Notes: generated by a model not told the origin, from the sequence alone. Counted from the first letter of the stretch, positions 1 through 13,184 are shown. The stretch is DNA of 64,000 bases from Clitoria ternatea (GCA_037962975.1 CM075675.1:27344501-27408500), one strand, 5' to 3'. Numbers and translations: made by a program.

Positions 1-319
1 TGTGTTTATGACTTAATAAATGAGTTGTATATATAGTTCTCTCTTAAACGCAAGTGGTGATTTGATCGCTTTGTTAGTAATCTGAACCTGCAACTTTTGG
101 CAGGTGCAAGTTGCCCACTTGCACCTAACTTTATCTGTGTTCAGCTTTTACTGACCGGGGTCGTCATCATAAATCCCGTACTGATGAAGCATGATTTTGG
201 TATACTGGACATCCAATCCAGTTTTACCTTAGTCTTTGTTGGTATTTAGCTTTTATTTTTAATACTTTAATGATGTCCGGTGTCACACATTTCGTTGGAC
301 CGGTATTCACTCTGGATCA
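1..319 (-). mobile_element. Possible LTR fragment at window edge
   Basis: The stretch ends with ACCGGTATTCACTCTGGATCA, similar in layout to the reverse-strand LTR start seen at 62250-62272 (ACCGGTATTGAGACCGGATCA). It also has scattered CCGG motifs like that LTR. There is no polypurine tract beyond 319, so this would be the outer edge of an element or a solo LTR running off the left side. This is a weak resemblance and could be chance. Confidence 0.2.
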
Positions 320-2331
320 TATTATATTAAAATTTAAAAAATTTAATAGTAAAAAAATTCAATTTACAGTACATTTTGAAAACTGTACTATTTTAAAATT
401 TTTATATTTAAATTTTAAATTCAATTGATCATTCTCTTTTAACTTTGTTCAAATTTAAACAGTAGTTAAATTTTTTTTAATAAAGTAATATTAGTAAAGT
501 AACCAATTTAGAAAAGTGCTCAATCCTTTTATGTAGTTCAATAGTCCAATGGTAGTTATTTACTTACAGTTAAAGTAAATAGTTTATTTGTTAATAATTT
601 ATAAAGTATCAAATAATTTTTGAGTAATTATATGAAATTTAGTAGACTTTATCTATGAGAACTTTGAGTTTAATGGTTGAATTGATAAAACTCACTTTTG
701 AAAGAAAGTTATATGAATGTGTCATTTTACCAAGTTTGACATTTTATGGGTTAGGGTAGTCAAAAATTAAGAACAACCTTGAAAATGCTTATTATTTTTA
801 TGCTTGTTTAGTACAGTCAAACTAAGTATGAACAACCAGAAGCCAACAACATATAAAAAATAATTTTGTTTAGCAAATCAGATATGATTTTCTTTGGGTA
901 AATAAAGCCAAGAAATCATTTTACAGATATACATTGTGCAAAGTTTTCTTAAATCAAAGACATTTGAGTCACATCTATTGTGATAAATATGGTCATGTTA
1001 TCAAAATTCAAAGTCGTGTACCTAGTATCACCAATAACATAGATACGTGTATAAGAGTAAAGTTAATAAATATTGTACATAACTAATTTTTTAATAGTTA
1101 TTTTAGCTAACCAATTTAAAAATGACCATTGTACATCACTAAAGTTAATAAATATTTCTATTTTTTAAAAATGTATATCAATTTTAAACACAAAAAACAT
1201 AAATTGCAGCAAGTTTATAATCATATTATAATAAAATAACATTGTAGAGTTTAAAAAATAAATAGTTAAAAGATTAGAAAAACTTTTGAAAATTTATATT
1301 TAGAAGTTCATTTGTAGAAAGAGATAAAATATGAAATACCTCCGGTTTGTAAATATTCACTTTATATTTTATATTTTTTAATCTTTATCTATTCCCAATA
1401 AATATTTATTTTTATTAATTAAATTTCAATATTTGACACATGTCAACATCTCATGAAATGTGGTCCTATTTATTTTACTTTTTTAAATTCATAATAAAAA
1501 TAATTTTCAAATCAAATTAAAATATCAATTGTTATCCCAATCAAAATTATTAATATTATTATCATTATTATTTTAACATTTCAATCATTCTCAACATTGT
1601 TTATATATTTTTCTCTAATTTTATTACCTTAAAATTAATATATTGTTTTATATTTAAATTAAAATATACCACAATGTATTTCTCTTTAGCATTAGTTTAT
1701 TTTTAGATATAATTAACTGTTTTATATTTTTTTTTCTTTTTGAAAGAATGAGGGATAAATAACCCCCCAAAAATTAACTACAAAATTATAAGGAAAACAA
1801 TCCCATAAACATCATCTAACAAAAAATAAACATGACCCCAATCAAGATTTTTAAAATACTTCTTTTAATATTTTTAGATAAATTTCTTTAAATATTTAAT
1901 TCAACGACAGTTATTAAAAAATATTTTTAACAATATATTTGTAAAAAAAATTATATCATCATATCATACCAATTGCTTTATAAAATTTAATATATTTTAT
2001 ATATTTTAATACAAATATTATAATTATAAATTAGAAAAGTTTAACACAAAAAATATTTTTAAAAAATAATATAACTGTGCAAGGCACGAGTTCTACCGCT
2101 AATAATATATATTCTCTCAATTTTGATATTAATTTATTTCTTATAATTTTTTTTCACAACAAGCAGGGACTGTTAGGTAAAATTAACAAAACTCAAATAT
2201 TATCTTGTGTCATTTACCTTACGTGTTCATTTGACCTAAGTTACATCTAACTACACTCACTCTCGAGTCAACAATTTATTAATTGAAATACACTTAGAAG
2301 CAAAGGTTTTGTTGTGAGAAGATAAGTGATT
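320..2331. other. AT-rich intergenic DNA upstream of chlorophyllase
   Basis: Strongly AT-rich sequence with many short poly-A and poly-T runs and no credible coding frame. The last 150 bases before the chlorophyllase start must hold its 5'UTR and proximal promoter, but I see no clear TATA box there. No inverted repeats with target duplications were recognised. Confidence 0.5.
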
Positions 2332-3461
2332 ATGGCACAGGAAGCTCAACAGGAATTAGCCATCACTGAAGTTTTTCAAAATGGAAACATACCTTGGAAG
2401 CAATTCAGCGTTGATACATCAACCACTTCTTCCTCAACACCACCAAAACCGTTGCTAATCTTTACACCAACCATGCCTGGCTCATACCCTGTGATTTTGT
2501 TCTGCCATGGCTTTTGCATTTCCAATACCTTCTACTCTAAGCTCCTAGGCCACATTGTTTCCCATGGATTCATAATTGTTGCTCCTCAGCTGGTACACCT
2601 ACTCTCAATACAAATAACAACTTTCAATCAATACTTTTACTTATGTTTAAAAACAGAAAAAAGTATAGAATTTTGGTTAAATTAGATTTGAGCTATGGAA
2701 TTTTATTTTCCTTTGTGTGTAATCTCAACCATGGCTTTTGTGGTTTTGTTTTGTGTTAGTTTTGCAAGGGCATGCTACCTATGTCTGGGCCGTGCGAAAT
2801 TAAATTAGCAGGAAAAGTTGTAGATTGGATAGCGGAGGGTCTTCAACCGCTACTAATTGATGAGAAAGTTGAAGCGAAATTGGAGAAACTAGTTCTAGCC
2901 GGACACAGCAAAGGTGGAAAAACTGCATTTGCCATGGCACTTGGTTATGCCAAAACTAAGCTAAAATTTTCAGCACTTGTGGGGATAGACCCAGTGGGTG
3001 GCATATCAAAGTGCAAAATTTGCAGAACACTTCCACATATTCTAACGGGTAACCCACAATCCTTCAATTTGGGCATTCCTGTTGCTGTAATTGGCACTGG
3101 ATTGGGTGCTGAGAAGGTTAATTGCTGCTCTCCACCTTGTGCTCCTGATGGGGTGAACCATTTTGAGTTTTTCAATGAGTGCAGACCCCCCTGTGCACAT
3201 TTTGTTGCAAAGGATTATGGTCACATGGACATGTTGGATGATGAAACTCCTGGCCTAATTGGGTCACTAATTTCAAAGTGTATGTGTAAGAATGGGAGTG
3301 GTCCTAAGGACTTCATGAGAAAGACTGTGGGAGGGTTGGTTGTTGCCTTTTTGAAGGCCCATTTGAATGCCCAATGGAATGATCTACTAGCTATTTTGGC
3401 ACATCCTAATCTTGCTCCTGCCAAACTCGATCATGTAGTGTACGCACCAGTATCAAACTGA
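2332..3461 (+). CDS. CLH: Chlorophyllase (chlorophyll-chlorophyllide hydrolase), 2 exons
   Basis: Hydrolyses the ester bond of chlorophyll to give chlorophyllide and phytol. The coding exons are 2332-2592 and 2760-3461; the 167-bp intron has GT/AG ends in phase 0, so the junction reads APQL|FCKGMLP. The product is 320 aa, normal for the family. The lipase motif GHSKGG puts the nucleophile at about Ser137; Asp164 (GIDPVGG) and His242 (DYGHMDM) complete the triad. The Cys-rich stretches NCCSPPCAPDG and NECRPPCAHF are also typical of plant chlorophyllases. A GTG six bases upstream is in frame, but ATG at 2332 is the sensible start. No transit peptide is obvious, as in many CLH1-type enzymes. The gene looks intact; confidence in the family is high, in the exact paralogue low. 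Confidence 0.95.
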
Positions 3462-4066
3462 CTCATCAAAAACTTATCTTAAAACTTGATGACTGTTGAT
3501 CTGTATGTGTTTTATTTTCCGTTAATTGTAATTTATTTTTATTAATGAAAGATTATTGTATGTGTGATTTTTAATTTAATCTCTTCTTACACGACTGTAG
3601 GAGCATGAAGTCAACATATTTCGTGTGTTTTTTTTATCTCGATGCATTTAATTAATATAATGTGTTTTTATTGATTAAATATATTATAGATATAGTTTTT
3701 ACCATGATGTACTGGTTTAGGAGAAAGAAGTCAACATTAGTTTGTGTTTTTTTTATCACTTTGTTTTGCCAAGCTGAGATTTAAGTCCTTTGGGTATATT
3801 TCAGTTTAATTGTAACGTAATTTTATTAATTAAAAATCATTCTAGATATGATTTTTCATGTAATTAATTAATAGACATTTCAAAATAATTGTTTATAGTT
3901 ATTTATATTTTTTAAAATGGGATTTCATATGGGATTTATGCTAATTCACAATTTCCATATGCATCACTCAAGTTTGTTTATTTTCTTTTTAAGAGAGGTA
4001 TCCAACAACAAAAGTATAATCACTGGATTTTTTTATTTTCATAAATTTTGATATTAGACCTTTGAT

Positions 4067-4384
4067 TAAGGATGACAAATCAAGCTAAGCATCTTAGACT
4101 GATATGTTAAGTTTGTAAAAAATGACGGGACAAATGAAAAATTGAGTTCATTGTCTATCAGAACCCGACCCGCTTAACTCGTCGACCCAATGGGTCTCGT
4201 TTAAATATTAAAATAATATAAATATTAATAAAACAATTTATCTTTGATTTACTTAAGTTTATATTTTTATTTTTTAAAAAAAATAAAGTTTCTCACTACT
4301 CTTCTTGTAATAATATTCTCCTTAGTTTCTTAAAAAAGTATTTTTAATTTTTTATAATTTTCTTTATTAATTTGACATACATAT

Positions 4385-4450
<66 letters not shown>

Positions 4451-4512
4451 GACAGGCTAACGGGTTGACCTACTAACCTACAGGATGAACCAATCTCTGT
4501 TTTGTCATCCTA
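4067..4512. mobile_element. Small hAT-like MITE
   Basis: The left end begins TAAGGATGACAAA and the right end finishes TTTGTCATCCTA, inverted terminal repeats of hAT-like MITE type. Flanking octamers CCTTTGAT (4059-4066) and CCTTTGAC (4513-4520) match at 7 of 8 bases, as expected for an aged 8-bp hAT target duplication. It encodes nothing. A very similar terminus with a perfect octamer duplication occurs at 57974-60647. Confidence 0.6.
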
Positions 4513-4886
4513 CCTTTGACCATTTGCTTAAATGACACCCCATGTGATTTCCTCAAATTTCTTTTTATTCCTTTGGATTATGTAAATGACACACACGCAT
4601 TTTTAACTTTTTATAGTTTTTTTATTAATTTGACACACATAATTGGCGGGCTAACGGGTTGACCTACTAACCCATTCTCTTTCTTTTATTAAACAAAATT
4701 CTTAGATTGACGGACTAGCTTATGAGTTTGTTACTAGGTAAGGTGGACCAACTTAACCTGTTTATTGACGGGATGAACCAGTCTGTTTTGTCATCCTACC
4801 TTTAACCATTTGCTTAAACAACGGGTGCATGTCAACCTAATGTGATTTCCTCAAATTTCATTTTGTTTCTTTGGATACTGTAAATC
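4346..4886. repeat. Tandem duplication of about 250-290 bp
   Basis: The segment 4346-4597 (TTTGACATACA..., GGCTAACGGGTTGACC, TTTTGTCATCCTACC, CATTTGCTTAAA) is repeated in the same order at about 4598-4886 with scattered differences and a longer middle. The duplication covers the right end of the hAT-like element plus its flank, so it happened after insertion. Confidence 0.65.
4386..4446. repeat. (CA)n(TA)n microsatellite
   Basis: A run of CA repeats passes directly into about 22 TA repeats, inside the hAT-like element. Confidence 0.95.
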
Positions 4887-6455
4887 CAGTCTATTTATGA
4901 GTTAGACCGGAGAAAGAATTTTGTATATTATGGTTTATATCAAAATAATTCAAAAAATACGAATGTTAAGTATAATGCATCATATTATTAAAAAAAAAAG
5001 GATAAAGCATCAGGTGTATAATTAAACTCTAAACATGGTTGCTCCATGTATTAGGGTTCTTGGACTTTATATTTGACTCATTCTTAATGAAGCTCGTGGC
5101 ATGTTCTTTAAAACCTTGAACTTTCTGGTACAATAAGGAATTAAAAAGTAATAAGAGAGCAAGAATTTTATAACCACACATTTCATATTTCTTCGGCGTA
5201 GCTTTCCATTAAAATTTCTGATAACAAAAGTAACAAATATTTTATTTTCGTGGTATACCCCTTTCGGAAAAGTTGCCGCATAGGGCATGCCTAATTAATC
5301 CGTTCAATAGCATACATTTGGCCCACAAAATCACCCTATTATTATTTTAAAACTAGAAGTATTCTTTTTCAGATACAATTTATTCGAGGTTTAATGACAG
5401 TATGTTCGACTTTTACTCACAGTAAGATTTATCACCCCTCCAATAATTGTATTTAATGAAAATCAAATACTTGAGTTATCATCTAATCCACAACCGATTA
5501 ACAATCACCTTATTATTTTGGCGCAAAAGAAATTATCTGATGAACAAAGATTATGCCAATACTAGCGTAATTGGTTAAAGATAAAAATTGTATTTGTAAC
5601 ATATCCATTTGAAAATTTTGCTGATGAATAATCTATAAATATATATGTAAGTATTTATGGAGTTTTATTATCGACAATAAAATTCATCTTAAGTGGAAAT
5701 ATATTTTTTATACCCAAACTTGGTGGTACATATTAAACTAGAATCCTGTGAGTTGATTTACTTGTTTGTTGGTATTGGGATGAATTATTTAAAATAATAC
5801 AATATTTTCTACCTGTAAAGAAAGTACGAAAAACTGTTTAATTTAAAAGGTAACATTGATCAATTGGTGAAAACAAATTGGTAGCTAATGCAGGCAGAGA
5901 GAGGCCATGCAAAAAAGGTTAGAGGTAGATTTCTCTTAATTAACAGCCATTTTGAGTAAATTAACTACATAAAATAATTAGGTAGCCTTGATTTTCTCGC
6001 AAAAGGAGTATAAGTATGACCAAATAATTAAATAAAATGAAGAAATTGAAGAGAAGGGACATGAATCTTGAGAAAAAGTAAAGTTGGGTGCTCGATATAA
6101 TAGTGAAATTGTGCGGATGGATATGAGCTTATCATTGTTGGGCACTCTCTAGGCCAAAATTTAGTGATGTAAGCAATGATAAATCATCAATGATCCACTG
6201 AGCATGAAGATTAAAAGTTGAAGCTACCATAATTTTAAGGTCCCACACTTTGCATGATAACAACCACTTTAATTGTTGGAGAAAAAACATAGAACTGCTT
6301 TAATTTTTACTAATAATAATCTAATAAATTCATTGATTATATATATATATATATATATAGATGATGTATTATATGAGAGACTTTCTTATAAGAGAAGTAA
6401 AAAAATAAATCTGAACCGTATAATCATACAATAAATAATTAAAATTAATTATATG

Positions 6456-6459
<4 letters not shown>

Positions 6460-6549
<90 letters not shown>
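6460..6549. repeat. Compound (TA)n(TG)n(GA)n microsatellite
   Basis: About 23 TA units pass into a short TG run and then about 17 GA units without interruption. A shorter (TA)n lies at 6337-6359. Confidence 0.95.
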
Positions 6550-6554
<5 letters not shown>

Positions 6555-8589
6555 TGCTATTGCATCTCTTTTTTACTTTCTGCTTATGAATTATTGTATA
6601 AGTGAGTGATCTGATGATTATTATTGCTTGGCGTGCTTAAAGTGCATACTATTAAATGTAAACCACGAATCAATTTGCAGTCATCTGAATTATAGAAATC
6701 CCATGTGCATTAGATAACTAGCTAGTAACATTGATTAATTAAATTATATATCTTACAATCTCATGAGAATGCCAGTTTTGCACGAGAATGATAAATTTAA
6801 ATCCAATAATTATATAGATAGTTACGTAAACAATGACCATTATTAGTTTTTTTTAATCAAGATTATTGATTTGTCTAAGTATAGATTATAGATATCTAGG
6901 GTGATTTTTAACGCATGTGTATATGAATGTCTTCTTCCTACTAAAATGAGGTACATGTAAAAATTCGAGGAGTGTGTCCCTTTAAACATCTGTGACGCTT
7001 AAGTCAATGTATGTCAATGTAAAGAGTCAATATATAAAATAAATAAAAAAATAAGAAGCTTTCCATAAGACAGAGTTAGACTTGGCTAATTTGCCTTCCA
7101 CTCACACAGCAGAGATCATTGTTGCAAATCTTAACATGAAAAAGAAATTTTCAAAGATCATGGCGCCTACAAAAGCAAAACTGCACCTTATTTGAACGTG
7201 ACAATTTCCTCCACTTGGTAGTAGTTTTCCCACTTTTTTATGGACAAACTAATTTCACATACACAACAGCAAATCTAGCTAAATCCTCACTTTTTACCAC
7301 TTCTAAAAGAATATATATTGAAGTTGATACATGCCCAATAGAATATTGAATACTGTAAGTTGGAGAGAATTGTATAAGGTCAATTAGAAGGATTTTAATC
7401 ATGATTATGATCACAGGAATTTCCATTAGGCAATTAAGAAATGCTTATTAATTACTGCCTTTTATATATAATAACAAATCTGATAGTGATCAAATTCAAA
7501 TCCTATGATTCAATTTATAAAACCACAGAAATTGCTCTCAATTGGCTTGCTCCTTGGAAATAATTTTACCCCACTAATCATAGAATTGCAACACTCTAAT
7601 CTTTGTAATGTATTGCACTATGCAGTACTTGACTACTTGCTTTATCATGATGGCTAGTGATTGTAAACCTCAACTCACCAATTTCCCAGTGCGTGTTATG
7701 TTCATCATAAGAGAGCATGTGACTTTATAATAAAAGAACCTTACCTGGGTCTTAACAAATACCACATCAACATCACCGAAAGGTACCACGGCCGGAATGG
7801 TGGGTCACAGACATTCATATTGCATAGGAATGGCAGTAGAAATTTGGAAACAGATGGGAAATGAATAGGAAAATCTCTCTATTTTATTTTATTTAACATA
7901 AATGTGTATATTAATTATATAGATTTTTAGTTGGGTTAACAAATTATACTAGTTAGATTAGTAAAAAAATAAATTGTTTATCCGTAGATCAAACAAAATT
8001 AAAAAAAATATCTCAAACAATAGAAAGAATGAACAAGAAAGATATTGTTTTCTGTAACCATGTAATCACACAGTTATGTTAACTTTTTGTTTTCAAGGCC
8101 CTTGGATGCTGCGGGACAAAATTGCTAGTGAAATATAGAGCTAGCTTTCATAGGTTTTATTTCCTTTATTCTTGTCACTTTGTAAATGTCCTGGGGGCTG
8201 AAATCAGCAATTTAGCTTTTTGACTGAAGCATAATTTCACCACATGTTTTGGAGTCTTTCTTTCTACCCATCCATTTACTCTCATCAGTGAACAGTAGTA
8301 AATAAATAATTGCACTGAAAATGACTTTGCCTTCAGTATCAGCAATTCGGTCTTATCTGTTACAATTGGTTTGACCACCACCGAAAGGTGCTACTTCTAA
8401 GTGTCTAAAACACTGAAAATTGCTCATTAACATCTCTTCAAATTTCAACTGTCCAAGCATTACATTATCCACAACCATCTAAAATATAAAATATTTATAT
8501 AATCTTAAAAAAATATAAGACCCCCTTGTTAAAAACAATCATAAAATCAATATAACTAAGAAGAAATTGTGCAGCCTACACCTAAACAG

Positions 8590-8675
8590 ATTTGAGTGCT
8601 AAATCTCTGGACTCAGGTAAATTACATTTACCTGAAATCATTAAGCAGTAATTTGAGTGCTAAATCTCTGGACTC
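8590..8675 (+). promoter_or_regulatory. 25-bp direct repeat upstream of the LTP gene
   Basis: The 25-mer ending CTAAATCTCTGGACTC occurs at 8590-8614 and again at 8651-8675 with no mismatch that I can see, 61 bases apart start to start. It lies 165-250 bp upstream of the LTP TATA box, so a duplicated regulatory module is possible. No known cis-element was recognised in it. Confidence 0.5.
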
Positions 8676-8839
8676 TAGTAAACTTTTGTAACTTTTAATA
8701 GTGGACCACCTACAAAGAGGAGGTGCAAAAAATATTTAAAAAAAAAACAAAATCCTACTCACCCTCTTACTTTGATTCCACCTTCCCATACTTTCATTCA
8801 ATTCACATATTTTTATTCTTGCTTTTTCACCAAACTAAC

Positions 8840-8850
8840 TATATAAATAG
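8840..8850 (+). promoter_or_regulatory. TATA box of the LTP gene
   Basis: TATATAAATAG is a near-ideal plant TATA box 116 bp upstream of the LTP start codon. It implies transcription starting near 8870-8880 and a 5'UTR of about 90 bases. Confidence 0.8.
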
Positions 8851-8965
8851 GAGGGAAACTCGATCCAAAATGCACAAACACAAAGCATTTCATCACCATT
8901 CTTACTCTCATACATATCCTATACAGTCAAAACACAAAATCCTACCCATATCCTAATTAGTCAAA

Positions 8966-9247
8966 ATGAAGGCATCACACATTGCATTGTGCACTTTGGT
9001 GGTGGTGCTTTTGGCCCATCAAGTCCAACTGTCAGTGGCAGTAACATGCAGCCCAGTTCAGCTGAGTTCATGTGTGAGTGCCATAACCTCTTCAACTCCA
9101 CCATCCAGCCTGTGCTGTTCCAAGATCAAGGAACAGAAGCCCTGCCTCTGCCAATATCTCAAGAATCCCAATCTAAAGAAGTTTGTTGATTCTCCAAATG
9201 CAAGGAAAGTTGCAAGCAAGTGTGGGACTCCATTCCCAAGGTGCTAA
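8966..9247 (+). CDS. Non-specific lipid-transfer protein, type 2
   Basis: Secreted small protein that binds lipids in a hydrophobic cavity; family members act in the cell wall, in cuticle or suberin deposition, and in defence. The 93-aa product starts with a hydrophobic signal peptide of about 26 residues, leaving a mature protein near 7 kDa. Eight cysteines (28, 36, 50, 51, 60, 62, 86, 93) give C-x7-C-x13-CC-x8-CXC-x23-C-x6-C, the exact type-2 LTP spacing. No intron is needed. A strong TATA box and a duplicated 25-mer lie upstream. An overlapping frame at 8989-9189 is a shadow. The protein looks intact. Confidence 0.95.
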   Translation: MKASHIALCTLVVVLLAHQVQLSVAVTCSPVQLSSCVSAITSSTPPSSLCCSKIKEQKPCLCQYLKNPNLKKFVDSPNARKVASKCGTPFPRC

Positions 9248-9611
9248 AGTGTGTTAACACTTGAAGGGGTTTTCTTTTCTCTGCTTGCTTATTATATATG
9301 CATATATGCATCTTGATCCAAGTGTTCTGGCCAGAGACTATAGCAAGAAAAAAAGAAAATGTTGTCATAATATTTGGTGTGGTTTAACTTGTCTATGTTT
9401 TAATATTAGTAAAAAGTGCTACTGATAGTACTAATGGATGTGATGCTATTAGTTTGGTTTCATGTGATTCCATTGCAGTTTCTTGGTGTGGTCTCATCTT
9501 ACGTAAAGTTAGTTGTCGCTGAAGTCTGTATTTATAATTCAAAGCAATATCAGTATCAGTATCAGTATCAGATCATGTGTTTTCCTTCTTAACTCTTTGT
9601 GTCTACCTCTC

Positions 9612-9668
<57 letters not shown>

Positions 9669-10086
9669 TTGCATTGTTTGGTATTGTTTATGACCCACCA
9701 ACACATTTGATCTTGAGTACGAGGGTCTCAAGTGCAAGTTGAATTGTATAAACATTGGGAAACAAATTTAGAAAAGTAGTTTTTATACACAACATTTTTG
9801 TCCCCCCAAATTTTCCAACAACAATCACTAGTAATAAAAAGGCAATTTGGCTGCCTCATTCAGGTTGCCTTATGAGTAATGTGGGGTTCGTTGTATCGTT
9901 TCCCGTTCCTCCCTCCATCACCCATAAAAATAAGAGGGAAATGAGTTGCTATATACATATGTACAGAGAGAGGAGATCAATTAAGCAAGTATATAAACAA
10001 TAATCTTAACTATACGATAAAATAAGAGTACGCAACAGATTTGTTTGGTTGTTGGATAAAATCTCATTAGATTCTATCCAAGCTAG
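9248..10086. other. 3' flank of the LTP gene, no gene seen
   Basis: Contains the LTP 3'UTR, a (TA)n tract at 9614-9666 and AT-rich sequence. Several short frames are open but none carries a recognisable domain or plausible gene context. Confidence 0.5.
9614..9666. repeat. (TA)n microsatellite
   Basis: About 26 uninterrupted TA units. Confidence 0.95.
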
Positions 10087-11047
10087 TTAAAATCGGGAAT
10101 CTAAGTTGAATCGTAGACGATTCCAAAAATCATAAATCGTAAAATCGTAAATAGTATCGTAAGATTTTAAAAATTACTATATATACATATAAATTCTTAT
10201 ATATACATAAAAAATTTAGTATATAAAACACTAAAGATTTAGTTTAAACTTAAATAAATATTAAATAGAATTTATTTTTATAAGAGGACCTTAGAAGTGA
10301 GAACTATACCCCCACTTTGAAATTTGAAAGCCCATTAACCCCTTTCACCTATTCCAAGAAAATAATTCATTATTCTACCCAAGTTATTGAAAAACTAGAA
10401 AAGTCATCAGCTTCTCTCTCTTCTTTTACACTTTGTTTTTTTTATTTTGAAAAACTAAAAAGTCATTCTCTCTCTTCTTTTACCCTCTTCTTTTCTTTTG
10501 AAAAACTAAAAAGTCATTCTCTCTCTTCTTTTACCCTCTTCTTTTCTTTTGAAAAACTGAAAAGCCCTATCATCCATCAGCTTCTCTCTCTTCTTCTATC
10601 CTCTTTTCTTTTCTTTTGAAAAACTGAAAAACCTATCTTCTACATCCATCACCTTCTATGCTGGAAACGCGAGCTACAGAGTTGAAAACAGAGCACAAGT
10701 TACAGCAGCTACTAGAAAATGCGTGTTGTAGAGAAACGAAGAAGACGAAGCTTGTTCGACGACCTCCGAAATGGCGACAACGGTGGCTGTTCGACGAAGA
10801 AGACGGTTGTGCGGCAAGGGATGGGAATCGTGTGGCCTGAATAAGGTGAAACAATGGCTTTCTATTCCTCAGTGGTGTGGGTTGTCACCCTCAAATGGGC
10901 CTGACCCGGATCTAAAAACTAGGTAGGGCAAAAAAATGGGTGCCGCTCAAAATCGCATCTCCCATCTAAGTCACGATTTTCACAATTTTCCTTCCCAGAA
11001 TCGCGATTCAAGAAAAATCGTAGAATCCCGATTTTTCTGATCTTAAT
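10087..11047. mobile_element. Putative non-coding inverted-repeat element
   Basis: The left end TTAAAATCGGGAATCTA is mirrored near the right end by TAGAATCCCGATTTTT, and AATCG-rich words such as GAATCG and GATTC recur on both arms. This suggests a degenerate element of about 960 bp with long imperfect inverted ends. No target duplication was found and no transposase is present. The interior holds a CT-rich minisatellite and a short open frame without a known domain. Confidence 0.35.
10386..10630 (+). repeat. About 51-bp CT-rich minisatellite, roughly four to five units
   Basis: Units begin GAAAAACTAAAAAGTC (10448, 10498, and variants at 10388, 10549 and 10617) and continue TCTCTCTTCTTTTACCCTC. 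The open frame across it is a by-product of the repeat and is not treated as a gene. Confidence 0.75.
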
Positions 11048-12337
11048 CATGATTTTAGCTACACTGATTCTATCACATTTGATTTGGTTGGGTTAGAATA
11101 TATGATGACATTTAATCTGATTCGATCAAATACAGTTCAAATTAGATCAATTTGTTTAGTTTTATATTAAGTATATTTTTTTTACAAAATCTAGTATAAG
11201 ATATATAATTTCAACTCAATAAAATAAAGAATAACTATTTCAAAAACAGAATCATCACTGTACATAATAAAAAAATCACAAATCATTACCCGTCTTTTAA
11301 ATCTTATTTTAAGTTTAAGTCATAAGTAACTTAGTTAGGTAACATAAATATAAGAATAACATATTGAAGATTGCAGTTAGTTTGAGCTCGGTTCGGCTTT
11401 CAGAGGTAGATCTAAAATTTGAATCGTATACATAATATGACTTTTTTGTTGATCGATTTTTAGTTTGATTTGCTATCATTTGTATATTTTAGGTAGATAT
11501 TCTTATTTGTTTGACCTTGTTTTGAATAGTAAAATACCTTATAATTAGCAAATTTGTCATTCATTGTGTAAATATTGAGTTATATGTATAAATCATTCTA
11601 ATTTTGTGTTTCCTTGAATTTTGGGAGAGAATAAGGATAAAAGACCAAGCAAAGCATGGAAAAAGAGGAATCAAGTTTGTGACCATTCGTCTAAGCGAGT
11701 CATCCTCACCTAGGCCAGAATGAGAAGAAAAATGTTCATTCACTTAGGTGAGTCATACGGTGCAACACTTTATCCATTTAGTTATTGGGTCACATAAAAA
11801 GACTAAATACAAAATGTGAAACAATGGACAAGGAAAAACAAAACAAGAGAGAGTTCCTTAAGATTTTTGTGCCATTTTCACCATGGATCTTCTTTTTGAT
11901 GGATGTAGTTTTCATGCTATGTTCACTTTTAAGTCATGTGTGGTTAATTTCTTTTTCTGTTGGGATTGAACAAACGAGAGAATGATCAATGTATGCGTTT
12001 TAATTTTGTCAATCGCGTTTCTTTTATTATATATCTTTCTCTAGAATTAATCTTCATCCTTTGAAACTTTAAAAAAATCCAACTCAATCTCCATAGACTA
12101 CAACTCTTAATTTAAAATTACAATTAACTTGATATGCTTGCCTACAAAATTAACATTAATTTTTTATTATTTTAAATCGATTAAATAATTTTATTGGATT
12201 CAAATGATCAGCGCCTCTAAAATAAAATATGAATGGGGAAGGTTTGTTGTTCAGGTTATATAATTACTAAAAACCATTCTCACTTCATATCTCCTGCACA
12301 TACATATGCATATTTCATATTCAATGAGAATAATATT

Positions 12338-12613
12338 TCTTACAAAACTTGCGATGAATCACAACAAATCAAGTCTCATGTACACCCCAAAAGACAAGTG
12401 ATACTGTGGCGTAAGAATTTATACTAACTCTCCTTATTTATAAGAATTTTCTACTTCTTTTTTTCCACACTAGTATGAATATCCACTTCTGATTACACAA
12501 TACACTTTTCTTACAAACTTGCCATGAATGCAACAAATCAAGTCTCATATACACCCAAAAAAAGACAAGTACTAATTCTCCATATTTATAATAATTTTCT
12601 ACTTTTCTTTTAC
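12338..12613 (+). repeat. Imperfect tandem duplication of about 115 bp
   Basis: The sequence TTCTTACAAAACTTGCGATG ... CAACAAATCAAGTCTCATG ... TTTCTACTTC at 12338-12460 is repeated at about 12508-12613 as TTCTTACAAACTTGCCATG ... CAACAAATCAAGTCTCATA ... TTTCTACTTT, with small indels. Confidence 0.65.
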
Positions 12614-13122
12614 ATTATGAGACTTAAATGAATATGCACTTTTACTTACATAACACATATAGTACACGTAACGTAATGTAGAATGAGTGATGATTCATTT
12701 TTTTAAAACAAAATTAAACTAGTATTCACAAAAGAAAAAATTAAAACCATTTATTGTATTGTTTTTCTAATTTACCTTTTAAAATTTAATGCTTTTAAAT
12801 TTGTATAATTAATATATAAGAGTAAAGTTTGACTTTAAATGATGATACAATTGGAAAGAGAAAGCTATTTGTTATAAAATCAAAGCAATAATTACTCTCA
12901 TAACTATGTGTCATTGAAGTATGAGTTTATAAAAAGTAACGGAGAGAATACTGTTTACTAATTTTTCATTAATATAATTTTTTCCATCAAAATGTTAAAT
13001 AAAAACATTATATTACCTTTAATTCTAAATATAAGCAAATTTTAGTAGAATATTTTGATCCCATAATATAAGTAAAATTATATTTTCTTTTATCATTAAA
13101 TGTTTGTCTACCAATATGTCAT

Positions 13123-13125
<3 letters not shown>

Positions 13126-13182
<57 letters not shown>
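13126..13182. repeat. (TA)n microsatellite
   Basis: About 28 uninterrupted TA units just outside the Stowaway-like MITE. Confidence 0.95.

Positions 13183-13184
<2 letters not shown>

Larger units (their letters stand above)
3462..8589. other. Long gene-free intergenic region
   Basis: About 5 kb without a supportable gene. It holds the chlorophyllase 3' flank, a small hAT-like element with a tandemly duplicated right part (4067-4886), and two microsatellites (listed separately). The short open frames here have no recognisable domain. The rest is AT-rich and featureless to me. Confidence 0.5.

Noticed and set aside
10317..10619. 100-aa frame rich in SLSSFTLFFSFEKLKS
   Set aside because: Pure minisatellite translation; no supporting gene context.
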